Assembly: GCF_030766935.1 (NCBI RefSeq)
Contig: NZ_JASERL010000017.1
Location: forward strand, 62,001 to 126,000
Direction: 5' to 3'
DNA: 64,000 nt
Source of the DNA: Streptomyces sp. KL109B
GTDB taxonomy: Bacteria; Actinomycetota; Actinomycetes; Streptomycetales; Streptomycetaceae
Below are positions 7,938 through 16,370 of the stretch, one piece after another (position 1 is the stretch's first letter; the number at the start of each line of letters is the position of its first letter). The notes beneath the pieces were generated by a model. The model did no database searches, had not been told where the DNA came from, and saw only the letters and a list, made by a program, of their open reading frames with translations. A program made the translations under genes and the position numbers.

Positions 7938-8867
7938 ATGAACGTCCTTTTGTCCCTCGGATTCGTCCTGACCTGGAGCTCCGGCTTCATCGGAGCCAAG
8001 CTCGGCGCCGACGACGCGAGCGCCGTGACCACACTGATGTGGCGCTTCCTGCCGCTGGCGCTCGTCCTCGGCGCCGTCGCGGTGACGGCCGGCAGAAAGC
8101 GGTGGCGCGGCCTTGGAGCGCGGACGATCGGCCGGCAGGTCGTCATCGGCGCCCTCTCGCAGAGCGGCTACCTGCTGACTGTCTACTACGCCATCCAACT
8201 CGGCGTCTCCAGCGGCACCACCGCCCTCATCGACGGCACCCAGCCCCTCGTCGCGGGCGCGCTCGCCGGACCGCTGCTGCGCCAGTACGTCACCGCGCGG
8301 CAGTGGCTCGGCCTGTGCCTGGGGCTCGCCGGGGTCGTCGTCGTGACCACGGCCGACGCGGGCGCCGTCGCGGGCGTGCCGTGGTGGGCGTACGGCGTCC
8401 CGTTCCTCGGCATGCTGTCGCTGGTCGCGGCCACCTTCGTAGAGAGCCGTTCGGCCACGAAGGTCGAGCCGATGGTCGCCCTGACCGTGCACTGCGCCAC
8501 CAGCGCCGTCGTCTTCACCGGCCTCGCCCTCGCCGCCGGTGCGGCCGCGCCGCCCGCCGCGCCGTCCTTCTGGCTCTCCATCGCCTGGCTGGTCGGCCTG
8601 TCGACGTTCGGCGGCTACGGTCTCTACTGGATCGTGCTGCGGCGCCACGGCCTCACACAGGTCAACACGTTGATGTTCCTCATGGCGCCGGTGACCGCCG
8701 TATGGGGAGCGCTGATGTTCGGCGAGCCCTTCGGCGTGCGGACCGCGCTCGGCCTCGTCCTGGGCCTCGCGGCCGTCGTCGTCGTGCGGCTCGGCGGCAC
8801 GCGCGCGTACCGGCTACGTACCCGTGGCGACGAGGTGGCGGTTCGGGAGCACTGCCGCGTCGGCTAG
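7938..8867 (+). CDS. EamA/DMT superfamily transporter
   Basis: A 309-residue protein with ten hydrophobic segments in two EamA repeats (about residues 1-130 and 145-285). It begins with LLSLGFVLTWSSGFIGAKLG, the typical DMT first helix. Members export amino acids, nucleotides or small drugs. The divergent TetR and its two operators suggest induction by the exported compound. The 3' end overlaps the convergent RibD-like gene by 54 bp, so the two messages are antisense there. Confidence 0.87.
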   Translation: MNVLLSLGFVLTWSSGFIGAKLGADDASAVTTLMWRFLPLALVLGAVAVTAGRKRWRGLGARTIGRQVVIGALSQSGYLLTVYYAIQLGVSSGTTALIDGTQPLVAGALAGPLLRQYVTARQWLGLCLGLAGVVVVTTADAGAVAGVPWWAYGVPFLGMLSLVAATFVESRSATKVEPMVALTVHCATSAVVFTGLALAAGAAAPPAAPSFWLSIAWLVGLSTFGGYGLYWIVLRRHGLTQVNTLMFLMAPVTAVWGALMFGEPFGVRTALGLVLGLAAVVVVRLGGTRAYRLRTRGDEVAVREHCRVG

Positions 8868-9962
8868 TTCGGGCACCTCCACGACGACCACACCCGCCTG
8901 TGCAAGGACCCCGATCCCGTCGGCGCCCGGCACGAACGTGTCCGGCTCCCGCCACGCCGTCACCACCCGCCGCACGCCCGCGTCGACGATGAGCCGGGCG
9001 CACGGCTTAGGTCGCGAGGCGCGGCGGGCGCACGGTTCCAGGCTGCTGTAGACGGTGGCCGCGGCCAGGCGCGGGTCGTCTCCGGCGAGCTTCGCGAGAG
9101 CGGCCTCCTCGGCGTGCACCACCGGGTCCCCGCCCTCCCGCGAGTAGCCGCGCGCCAGCTCCGTGCCGTCCTCGGCGACGACCACCGCTCCGACGCTGAA
9201 CGCGGTCTCCGACGGCGGGCACTCGGCGGCGAGTTCACACGCGAGGCGCAGCCAGTGCCGGTCCGCCGCCGTGGCCTGAGCGGCGGGCCCCGGCACCGTC
9301 GGCGCGTACCGCGTCACGATCACGTCCCCGACCCGCTCCGTCCCGAGCACCCGCATCCGGCTGCGCGGCCCTCCCGGGTACGAGCCAGGACCGAACAGGC
9401 GCGGCGCGCCCGGCTCGCCGACCACCAACGGGGCGACGGCGAGCCGCAGTTCATCGGCGAGGCCCAGTTGCAGCAACTGCGTGTGCACGCGCGCGCCACC
9501 CTCGACGAGCAGCCGCCGCACACCGCGCGCCCCGAGGTCGTCGAGGAGCGCCGCCCAGTCGAGCCGCTGCCCCAGCTCCACCACGTCGGCCGCGCCACCT
9601 ACGCGCGTGCGCGCCAGCGCGTGGCCCGACTCCGTGGTGTAGACGAGCCGTTCGCCGCCCGTCGTCCAGAACGGGTCACCCGGATCCAGGTCCCCCGACG
9701 CGGTGACCGCCACCTTCAACGGGTACGCGGACCGCCCGTCGTCGACCCGCTTGGCGCGCCGCGCGGGGGAGTTGACCAGCAGCCGTGGCCGGTCCGCGCG
9801 CAGCGTGCCCGCCCCGACGAGGACCGCGTCGCTCGCCGCCCGCACCGCGTCCACCCGCTCGAAATCCTCCGCCCCGGACAGCAGCAGCCGCTCAGGACCG
9901 GTGTCGTCGAGGCATCCGTCGAGCGACACGGCGGCGGACAACAACACGTGCGGGCGGGACAT
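8814..9962 (-). CDS. Bifunctional RibD-like reductase-deaminase with reversed domain order
   Basis: A 382-residue fusion. Residues about 4-225 are a RibD_C/dihydrofolate-reductase-like domain (AAVSLDGCLDD, SDAVLVGAGTLRADRP, LLVEGGARVHTQLL). Residues about 237-380 are a cytidine-deaminase fold with the zinc motif H283-A-E285 and the downstream PC-x9-C cysteines. In canonical RibD the deaminase comes first, so the order here is swapped. It probably deaminates and reduces a ribosylamino-pyrimidine, either in riboflavin synthesis or in a specialised pathway; no rib genes are nearby. ATG 9962 begins the reductase domain directly. Confidence 0.82.
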   Translation of the reverse strand: MSRPHVLLSAAVSLDGCLDDTGPERLLLSGAEDFERVDAVRAASDAVLVGAGTLRADRPRLLVNSPARRAKRVDDGRSAYPLKVAVTASGDLDPGDPFWTTGGERLVYTTESGHALARTRVGGAADVVELGQRLDWAALLDDLGARGVRRLLVEGGARVHTQLLQLGLADELRLAVAPLVVGEPGAPRLFGPGSYPGGPRSRMRVLGTERVGDVIVTRYAPTVPGPAAQATAADRHWLRLACELAAECPPSETAFSVGAVVVAEDGTELARGYSREGGDPVVHAEEAALAKLAGDDPRLAAATVYSSLEPCARRASRPKPCARLIVDAGVRRVVTAWREPDTFVPGADGIGVLAQAGVVVVEVPELADAAVLPNRHLVATGT

Positions 9963-9999
9963 GGCGACTCCGTGACCAGGTGGGACGTATGAGCAGAGC

Positions 10000-10971
10000 C
10001 TACAAAGACGCCGGCGGCGTCCCCTCCCCGAAGGGGCGCCCGCCGAGCTTCTCCCGGCCGTGCGGCTCCCACCACCCCGACGGATCGGGGCCGAGCGGCA
10101 CGATCCGCGTCGGGTTGATGCCGGTGTGCACCTGGTAGTAGTGCCGCTTGATGTGGTCGAAGTCGACCGTGTCGCCGAACCCGGGCGTCTGGAACAGGTC
10201 CCGCGCGTACGCCCACAGGACCGGGTCCTCGGCCAGCTTGTTGCGGTTGCACTTGAAGTGACCGTGGTAGACGGCGTCGAAGCGGACCAGCGTCGTGAAG
10301 AGCCGGACGTCCGCCTCCGTGATCGTGTCGCCGACGAGATACCGCTGCCCTGCGAGGCGCCGCGACACCGTGTCGAGCCGCGCGAACACATCCCCGTACG
10401 CCTCCTCGTACGCGCCCTGCTCGCTCGCGAACCCGGCCCGGTACACGCCGTTGTTCACGTCCCGGTAGACGCCGTCCATCACCTCGTCGATCTCTTCGCG
10501 CAGCGCCTGCGGATACAGGTCGGGCGCCCCCGGCCGGTGCAGCGCCGTCCACTCCGTCTCCAGGTCGAGCGTCAGCTGCTGGAAGTCGTTCGTGACGAGC
10601 TTCCCGGACGGCACGTCGACGATCGCGGGCACGCTGACCCCGCCCGGATACCCGGTCTCCCGGGCGTCGTACGCCTCGCTGAGATACCGGATGCCGAGCA
10701 CCGGGTCGCGTCCGTCCGGATCCAGGGTGAAGCGCCAACTGCGGTCGTCCTGGATCGGGTCGGCGACCGCGAGCGACAGGGCGTCCTCCAGGCCGAGCAG
10801 CCGCCGCACCACCAGCGCGCGACTCGCCCACGGACAGGCCAGGCTGACGACGAGCCGGTACCGGCCCGCCTCCACCGGCCAGCCGTCGCGGCCGTCGGCG
10901 GTGATCCGGTCGGCGAAGTGACTGCGGGACCGTTTGAAGGCCTTCTTGCCGTACGAGGCGTTGCCGGGCAC
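10000..10971 (-). CDS. Xi-class glutathione S-transferase / S-glutathionyl-hydroquinone reductase family
   Basis: A 323-residue protein of the Omega/Xi GST type: thioredoxin-like N-terminus with the catalytic C46-PWA motif (SLACPWASR), then the helical C-terminal domain (YLVGDTITEADVRLFTTLVRFD and CNRNKLAEDP). These enzymes reduce glutathionylated quinones; actinomycetes mostly use mycothiol, so the true thiol partner may differ. Start is GTG 10971 with GGAGGG about 7 nt upstream; longer frames to 11136 lack family support. Confidence 0.88.
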   Translation of the reverse strand: MPGNASYGKKAFKRSRSHFADRITADGRDGWPVEAGRYRLVVSLACPWASRALVVRRLLGLEDALSLAVADPIQDDRSWRFTLDPDGRDPVLGIRYLSEAYDARETGYPGGVSVPAIVDVPSGKLVTNDFQQLTLDLETEWTALHRPGAPDLYPQALREEIDEVMDGVYRDVNNGVYRAGFASEQGAYEEAYGDVFARLDTVSRRLAGQRYLVGDTITEADVRLFTTLVRFDAVYHGHFKCNRNKLAEDPVLWAYARDLFQTPGFGDTVDFDHIKRHYYQVHTGINPTRIVPLGPDPSGWWEPHGREKLGGRPFGEGTPPASL

Positions 10972-11122
10972 GTGGGTCTCCCTCCGGGGTCGGACACGAT
11001 CCGGTCGCCACGAGCCTGCCCGAGGAACCGGCCCCTCACCACCGTGGCGGAGGCGACTGTCAGTGCTCGGTGAGAGGCTTCGGAGTGGGAAAGACAGCAG
11101 CGACGGCACGGAAGGCTCAGGC

Positions 11123-11659
11123 ATGACGACCACCACCGGCAGCTACCTCACCCTGGACGACGGCCGTCCCGGCGTCCGGTTCACCCGCACGTTCGACCGG
11201 CCGATCGACCGGGTCTGGCGGTACGTGACCGACCCCGTCGACCTGGCGCACTGGTTCCCGTCCAAGTTCGAGGCCGGGGAACTGACCCCCGGCGCGCAGA
11301 TCCGCTTCTTCGACGACCCGAACATGCCGGAGTCCGTGGGCACGGTCGTCACGGCCGAGCCCCCGCGCCACTTCGCCTTCACGTGGGGAGGTGACGAGCT
11401 GCAGTACGACCTGGAGGAGCGCGGCGACGGCGGTACCCACCTGACGCTCACGAACGTGCTGGAGAGCGCGGACGCCGCCGCGCGCAACGCGGCGGGCTGG
11501 GAGGTCTGCCTGCTCGCCCTCGACGCCGCCGACCGCGGCGAACCGCTCACCGAGGAGCACACGAGGGCGACGCCGCCCTGGAAGGAGCTGTACGACGCCT
11601 ACACGGCGGCCGGCTTCCCCTCCGGCGCGCCCGTGCCCGGCATGGACGAGGAGGCCTGA
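11123..11659 (+). CDS. SRPBCC/AHSA1 (START-like) family protein
   Basis: A 178-residue protein with the activator-of-Hsp90-like fold: VRFTRTFDRPIDRVWRYVTDP at the start, WFPSKFEAGELTPGAQIRF in the middle and the C-terminal helix with GWEVCLLALD. The fold makes a hydrophobic cavity for a small ligand, often used in polyketide or stress contexts; the ligand is unknown. ATG 11123 is preceded by GAAGG. A short hairpin follows the stop. Confidence 0.85.
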   Translation: MTTTTGSYLTLDDGRPGVRFTRTFDRPIDRVWRYVTDPVDLAHWFPSKFEAGELTPGAQIRFFDDPNMPESVGTVVTAEPPRHFAFTWGGDELQYDLEERGDGGTHLTLTNVLESADAAARNAAGWEVCLLALDAADRGEPLTEEHTRATPPWKELYDAYTAAGFPSGAPVPGMDEEA

Positions 11660-11669
11660 GCCACCCGCG

Positions 11670-11687
11670 GACCGTGTGCGCACGGTC
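11670..11687 (+). terminator. Short hairpin after the SRPBCC gene
   Basis: GACCGTG and CACGGTC pair perfectly around a 4-nt TGCG loop, 10 bp after the stop. No T tract follows, so termination is only suggested. Confidence 0.4.
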
Positions 11688-11733
11688 ACCGTCTGAATAG
11701 CGGGATCCCACGAGCGGGCGCAAAATCGGACGC

Positions 11734-11970
11734 ATGTCCTTTATGTCCGCGAGTGTGACGTGGCTCGGACTCGGCCTCACGGTCGGTACCGCGGGACTGG
11801 TGACCTACGGTCTTGCGGCGCTCCCGTGCGGGGCTTCGGTCCGGCAGGAGGAAGCCGAGGCGGTCTGCCGCCCGGCACGACGGACGGCGCTCGCCCTGGG
11901 GGCGCTCGGTATCGCGGCGTTCGTCGTCGGAACGGTGTTCCTCTTCATGGATGTGACGAACTTCGGCTGA
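11734..11970 (+). CDS. Small two-helix membrane protein
   Basis: A 78-residue protein with two hydrophobic helices (about residues 8-30 and 51-73) separated by a charged loop with two cysteines (LPCGASVRQEEAEAVCRPARR). Codon use fits a real gene. There is no clear ribosome site before the ATG; a second ATG lies at codon 4. Function unknown. Confidence 0.5.
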   Translation: MSFMSASVTWLGLGLTVGTAGLVTYGLAALPCGASVRQEEAEAVCRPARRTALALGALGIAAFVVGTVFLFMDVTNFG

Positions 11971-12074
11971 CGGCCGGAGGGAGGGGAGAAGTTTCTTCGC
12001 GGAAGCCGTCACATGTCGGCGGTGGTGGGTGTCGTAGCAGTGAGAGTCACGTAACGAATGAAGGAGAGTTCCCC

Positions 12075-12419
12075 ATGACCACCGGCCAGCACACGATCAT
12101 CACCCCGGTCCGCGACCTCGACGCCGCCAAGGCCGTCTACACCAAGCTGCTCGGCGTGGAACCGTCGTCCGACGAGGCGTACTACGTGGGCTACGACGTG
12201 GCGGGACAGCACTTCGGACTGAATCCGAACGGGCACCAGCAGGGCATGACGGGCCCCGTGGGCTACTGGACCGTCGACGACATCCAGGGAATGGTCAAGT
12301 CCCTGGCCGACTCGGGCGCCGAGGTCGTCCAGGACGTCACGGAAGTGGGCCCCGGCCGCCGGATCGCATCCCTGAAGGACGCGGACGGCAACGTGTTCGG
12401 CCTGCTCCAGGACAGCTGA
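12075..12419 (+). CDS. VOC/glyoxalase family protein
   Basis: A 114-residue single-module VOC protein with paired beta-alpha-beta-beta-beta units: TIITPVRDLDAAKAVYTKLLG and the C-terminal IASLKDADGNVFGLLQ. AAGGAG lies 8 nt before the ATG. Such proteins act as metal-dependent lyases, dioxygenases or resistance proteins; the short form probably works as a dimer. A second, unrelated VOC gene converges from the other side (12447-12836). Confidence 0.85.
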   Translation: MTTGQHTIITPVRDLDAAKAVYTKLLGVEPSSDEAYYVGYDVAGQHFGLNPNGHQQGMTGPVGYWTVDDIQGMVKSLADSGAEVVQDVTEVGPGRRIASLKDADGNVFGLLQDS

Positions 12420-12446
12420 CCGGGGCCGGGGCCACGCAACCCGTCC

Positions 12447-12836
12447 CTACTGGCCGCCGCTGCCGTAGGGGCGGGTGATCACTTCCATCGCGTGGTTCGA
12501 GGGGTCCATGAAGTACACGCCACGACCGCCGTCGTTGTGGTTGATCTCGCCCGGCTGCTTGCGGTGCGGATCGGCGTAGTACGTGAGCCCCGCGTCCTTG
12601 ATGCGCTGGAAGATCTCGTCGAACTCCGCCTCCGTGATGAGGAAGGCGTAGTGCTGCGTGACGATGGACTCGGCGGGGATGGTCGCGAAGTCCAGGGTCA
12701 CGCCGTTGCTCAGGTCGAGCGGAATGAACGGACCCCATTCATCGCCCGCTTCGAGCCCCAGGATGTGCGCGAGGAACTCGGCGGACTCCCGCTTGTCGCG
12801 GGAGTGAACGATGGTGTGATTGAGCTGAACTGCCAT
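12447..12836 (-). CDS. VOC/glyoxalase family protein
   Basis: A 129-residue VOC protein: NHTIVHSRDKRESAEFLAHI, HYAFLITEAEFDEIF and GVYFMDPSNHAMEVI, where His and Glu are at the usual metal positions. It belongs to a different subgroup from the convergent VOC gene 28 bp away. Substrate unknown. The start ATG at 12836 begins directly before the first strand. Confidence 0.86.
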   Translation of the reverse strand: MAVQLNHTIVHSRDKRESAEFLAHILGLEAGDEWGPFIPLDLSNGVTLDFATIPAESIVTQHYAFLITEAEFDEIFQRIKDAGLTYYADPHRKQPGEINHNDGGRGVYFMDPSNHAMEVITRPYGSGGQ

Positions 12837-12957
12837 GGTGGATTGCCTCCAGAAGGCAACTCCGGCACCTCCATGTCTCACCCGGCCGGTGACCGACACG
12901 CGATGCTGGCCGGGATCTTAGACACGAGGACCCGGTCGGGGCCAGTGGGTTTCCGGC

Positions 12958-14799
12958 TCAGTCGAGCGCCAGCTCCGGGTTGTACATGTCCAGCCAGAGC
13001 GCCAGGTCGAGAGTGCGCTCAAGGCCGCGCCGCGAGGCCTGCGTGATCTGCGGCGTCTCGCGGTGCGCGGCCTGGGCCACGCGCTCGCGGTCCAGCAGGT
13101 CGAAGACGCGGTGCGAGGGCCGGGACAGCAGGTCCTTCGCGTGCTCCTGGAGCGCGACCGCGTACTTCGGGTCCTGCGTCGACGGATACGGGCTCTTGAC
13201 CCGCTCGTACACCGACGTCGGCAGCACGTCCGCGGTCGCCTCGCGCAGCAGGGACTTCTCCCGGCCGTCGAAGGACTTCAGCGCCCACGGCGTGTTGTAG
13301 ACGTACTCGACGAGCCGGTGGTCGCAGAACGGCACCCGAACCTCCAGGCCCACCGCCATGCTCGCCCGGTCCTTGCGGTCGAGCAGGACGCGCACGAAGC
13401 GGGTCAGGTGGAGGTGGCAGATGCGGCGCATCCGGTACTCGAAGTCGCTCTCGCCGTCGAGGCGTTGGATGCCGGCCACCGCGCCCGCGTAGTTGTCGGC
13501 GATGTATCCGGGGATGTCGAGGCGCTTGCCGAGGTCGGAGCGGAGGACGTCGGAGTCGTCGCCGAAGTGCTGCCCGAACTGCACCAGCCAGGGGAACGTG
13601 TCCGCGTTGCGCGACTCCTCGTCGAAGAAGTGCCGGTAGCCGCCGAAGACCTCGTCCGCGGACTCGCCGGACAGGGCGACCGTCGAGTGCTCCCGGATCG
13701 CCTTGAAGAGCAGGTACAGCGAGGCGTCCATGTCGCCGAAGCCGGCCGGGATGTCCCGGGCGCGGATCACGCGGGCGCGCACCTCGGGGTCGGCGAGGGC
13801 GTTCGAGTCCAGCACGATGTCCTGGTGGTCGGTGCCGGAGGCGCGCGCCACATCGTGCACGTACGGGGTGTCGGGGGTGCCGCGCAGCTCGTCGGCGACG
13901 AAGTTCTCCGCCTGGCCGAGGAAGTCGACCGCGAAGCTGCGCACCGTCTCGCCCTGGCCGCCGAGCTGCTTGGCCGCGATCGCCGTCATCGCCGAGGAGT
14001 CGAGGCCGCCGGAGAGCAGGGTGCAGCGCGGCACGTCCGAGACGAGCTGGCGGCGCACGATGTCGTCGAGCAGCTCGCGGACGTGGGCGACGGTGGCGTC
14101 CCGGTCGTCGGTGTGCGGCTTCGTCTCCAGCGTCCAGTAAGCACGCTTGCGCAGCCCGTTCCGGTCGACGGTGACGACGGTGCCCGGCTCGACCTCGTGC
14201 ATGCCGTCCCACACGGCGTGCCCCGGAGTCTTCACGAACGTGAAGAGCTCACGCACCCCGTCGAGCGTCACGCGCGGCGTGGCGAGCGGGTTGGCGAGGA
14301 TCGCCTTGGGCTCGGAGCCGAACAGGACGCCGTCCGGGGTCTCGTAGAAGTAGAAGGGCTTGATGCCCATCCGGTCGCGGATCATCAGCAGCTTGCCGAC
14401 GCGCCCGTCCCAGATGGCGAACGCGTACATGCCGTTGAGCCGCTCCGGCAGCCGCTCGCCCCACTCCAGGTAGCCGCGCAGCACGACCTCGGTGTCCGAG
14501 TCGGTCGTGAACCTGTGCCCACGCGCGGTCAGTTGCTCGCGCAACTCGGTGTAGTTGTACGTCTCTCCCGAGTACACGAGCGCGATCTTGCCCTCCGCGG
14601 TGTCGAGGGCCATGGGCTGCCTGCCGCCCGGCAGGTCGATGATGGCGAGCCTGCGGTGACCGAGCGCCGCGGGGCCCTCGATCCAGGTGCCGCGATCGTC
14701 CGGACCACGGCACTCCATGGTCCGGGTCATCGCATCCAACGTTTCGGCCGAGGTCCGCAGATCGCGGTCGAAGGAGACCCAGCCAGTGATTCCACACAT
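12958..14799 (-). CDS. asnB: Asparagine synthase (glutamine-hydrolysing)
   Basis: A 613-residue AsnB. Met1 is followed by Cys2 (MCGITGWVSF), the glutaminase nucleophile exposed after Met removal, with RGPDDRGTW and LGHRRLAIIDL in the amidotransferase domain (about 2-210). The synthetase domain (about 230-580) has the ATP pyrophosphatase loop LLSGGLDSSAM and SGESADEVFGGY. It converts aspartate, glutamine and ATP to asparagine, glutamate and AMP in the cytosol. It stands alone; the 232-bp upstream region (14800-15031) is shared with the convergent end of the next minus-strand gene and holds no gene. Confidence 0.95.
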   Translation of the reverse strand: MCGITGWVSFDRDLRTSAETLDAMTRTMECRGPDDRGTWIEGPAALGHRRLAIIDLPGGRQPMALDTAEGKIALVYSGETYNYTELREQLTARGHRFTTDSDTEVVLRGYLEWGERLPERLNGMYAFAIWDGRVGKLLMIRDRMGIKPFYFYETPDGVLFGSEPKAILANPLATPRVTLDGVRELFTFVKTPGHAVWDGMHEVEPGTVVTVDRNGLRKRAYWTLETKPHTDDRDATVAHVRELLDDIVRRQLVSDVPRCTLLSGGLDSSAMTAIAAKQLGGQGETVRSFAVDFLGQAENFVADELRGTPDTPYVHDVARASGTDHQDIVLDSNALADPEVRARVIRARDIPAGFGDMDASLYLLFKAIREHSTVALSGESADEVFGGYRHFFDEESRNADTFPWLVQFGQHFGDDSDVLRSDLGKRLDIPGYIADNYAGAVAGIQRLDGESDFEYRMRRICHLHLTRFVRVLLDRKDRASMAVGLEVRVPFCDHRLVEYVYNTPWALKSFDGREKSLLREATADVLPTSVYERVKSPYPSTQDPKYAVALQEHAKDLLSRPSHRVFDLLDRERVAQAAHRETPQITQASRRGLERTLDLALWLDMYNPELALD

Positions 14800-15031
14800 G
14801 TGCTTCCTCCCGCAAACAAGATGTACGCAGCAGCTATGTTTCGAGCGTGTGTCATCGCGGCGGGGCCGGTCAATGCGCCCGTAACGCACGGGAGATGGCG
14901 GACCGAGCAATTTCAGCCCCGCGCGGGCCGAAAAACGGAACCGTCCCCTTCGCAAACCCCCGGCAGCGTGGGCTTCGTGAATTAAGTTGCCTGAGGCGAC
15001 CAGAGCGATCCGGCCAACGGCAAAGAATTGA

Positions 15032-16243
15032 TCAATCCTCGCGAGTGCCCGCGGTCTCGGCCAGTGACCCGTCGAAAGTCGCCGCCGCGAGCCCGAACGA
15101 CAGCGTCATCCCGATTCCCGACGTCACCGACAGGGCACGGACGCCGGGTGCCACCTCGCGTACGAGGAGCGGGCCGCGGGGGCTGCTGGCGTAGACGCCC
15201 TGCCAGCGCTCGGTGACCTCGACGGTGGGGGTGCCGAGGACGCGGGCCGCCTCGCGGAGGAGGAGTCCGGTCGTCGCCTCGTCCTGGAACGGGATCTCCG
15301 TCGTGTCGTAGGCGTGCGAGTCGCCGACCAGGACCGTGCCGTCGGGGAGGCGGGTGAACATCACGTTGGCGACGACGTCCAGCAACTCGGGGCTGTGGGA
15401 CGTGACTTCGGAGCGGAGTCGGTCGGCGGAGGGCATGGCCGTGAAGCCGTCGTAGCGGAGCATCGAGGTCGCGGTCAGCACCGCCGAGTCGGTGCGGAAG
15501 GCGGCCGGCGCCGTCACCCGGGCCATCGAGAGGCGGCAGCGTTCGATGCCGTGCGCCTCGGCCTCCGCGGGGTAGAGGCGGTCCAGGTCGTGGCCGACGC
15601 AGAGGAGTATCCGGTCGCCGTGGACCGGGCCGCGGCTGGTGTGCACCGTGCCGGATTCGGCGCCGAGCACGTTCGTGCCCCAGGCGAACGTCACGCCGGG
15701 CTGCCGTGCCAGCCAGTCGGCGAGCCGCGGGGCCGCTTCGCGCGGGTTGACGCGCAGGTCGGCGGGGAGGAGGGCGCCGCCGACGAGGTCGTCGCGGGCT
15801 TCGGGGGCGCGGCCGAGCGCATCGCCGACCTCGTCGCGCGTGCGCAGCCGCACCGCGTCCGCGCCGCGCTCCTCCCGCAGCTCCTCCAGGACCGCCAGTT
15901 CGGTCGTCGACCTGGCCACCACGAGCGCGCCCGCCTCCGGCGCCCACATCCCGGCCGACTTGGCGGCGTCCAGCCACCCGGAGCGCGAGCGCAGCGCGAG
16001 GTCGAGGAGATCGCCGCGCTGGGCGGTGATGCAGCAGTGGCCGAAGTTGCGCACGGAGGCGCCCACCGGCCGCCGGTCGCGCTCGATCACCGTGACGCTG
16101 AGTCCGCGGCGTACCGCCTCGAAGGCGTGGGCGAGGCCCACGATGCCGGCGCCGACCACCACGAGGTCGCTGCGGCCGGACGGCAGGGGAGAGGTGGAAG
16201 GGGTGGCGGGCGCGGAGGGTGCTGATGCGGTGTCGTTGTTCAT
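15032..16243 (-). CDS. FAD-dependent amine oxidoreductase of phosphonate catabolism type (TIGR03364/HpnW-like)
   Basis: A 403-residue DAO-type flavoenzyme. Residues about 26-50 hold the Rossmann motif VVVGAGIVGLAHA, followed by VTVIERDRRPVGASVRNFGH. The TIGR03364 group is known to lie next to phosphonatase-like hydrolases and is proposed to deaminate an aminophosphonate oxidatively; here that partner lies just across the divergent GntR gene. Product would be a phosphono-aldehyde for the hydrolase. A GntR-type operator sits 38 bp upstream of the ATG. The exact substrate is not known. Confidence 0.82.
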   Translation of the reverse strand: MNNDTASAPSAPATPSTSPLPSGRSDLVVVGAGIVGLAHAFEAVRRGLSVTVIERDRRPVGASVRNFGHCCITAQRGDLLDLALRSRSGWLDAAKSAGMWAPEAGALVVARSTTELAVLEELREERGADAVRLRTRDEVGDALGRAPEARDDLVGGALLPADLRVNPREAAPRLADWLARQPGVTFAWGTNVLGAESGTVHTSRGPVHGDRILLCVGHDLDRLYPAEAEAHGIERCRLSMARVTAPAAFRTDSAVLTATSMLRYDGFTAMPSADRLRSEVTSHSPELLDVVANVMFTRLPDGTVLVGDSHAYDTTEIPFQDEATTGLLLREAARVLGTPTVEVTERWQGVYASSPRGPLLVREVAPGVRALSVTSGIGMTLSFGLAAATFDGSLAETAGTRED

Positions 16244-16280
16244 GGGGACAGCCTGCGGACCGCTGGAAGCCACCCGCAAG

Positions 16281-16296
16281 ACCTGTCTATACAAGT
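16281..16296. promoter_or_regulatory. GntR/HutC-type operator
   Basis: ACCTGTCTATACAAGT is a 16-bp dyad symmetric at 12 of 16 positions. Its core GTCTATAC fits the HutC-subfamily consensus GT-N-TA-N-AC. It lies between the divergent FAD oxidase and GntR genes, so the GntR protein probably controls both. Confidence 0.62.
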
Positions 16297-16370
16297 TTCC
16301 GGATTGTTTACCAGCTGTGCGCCAAGACTCTCCTTGTGCTGATCGTTGGCCGACTGCGAGACTTGAAGTT

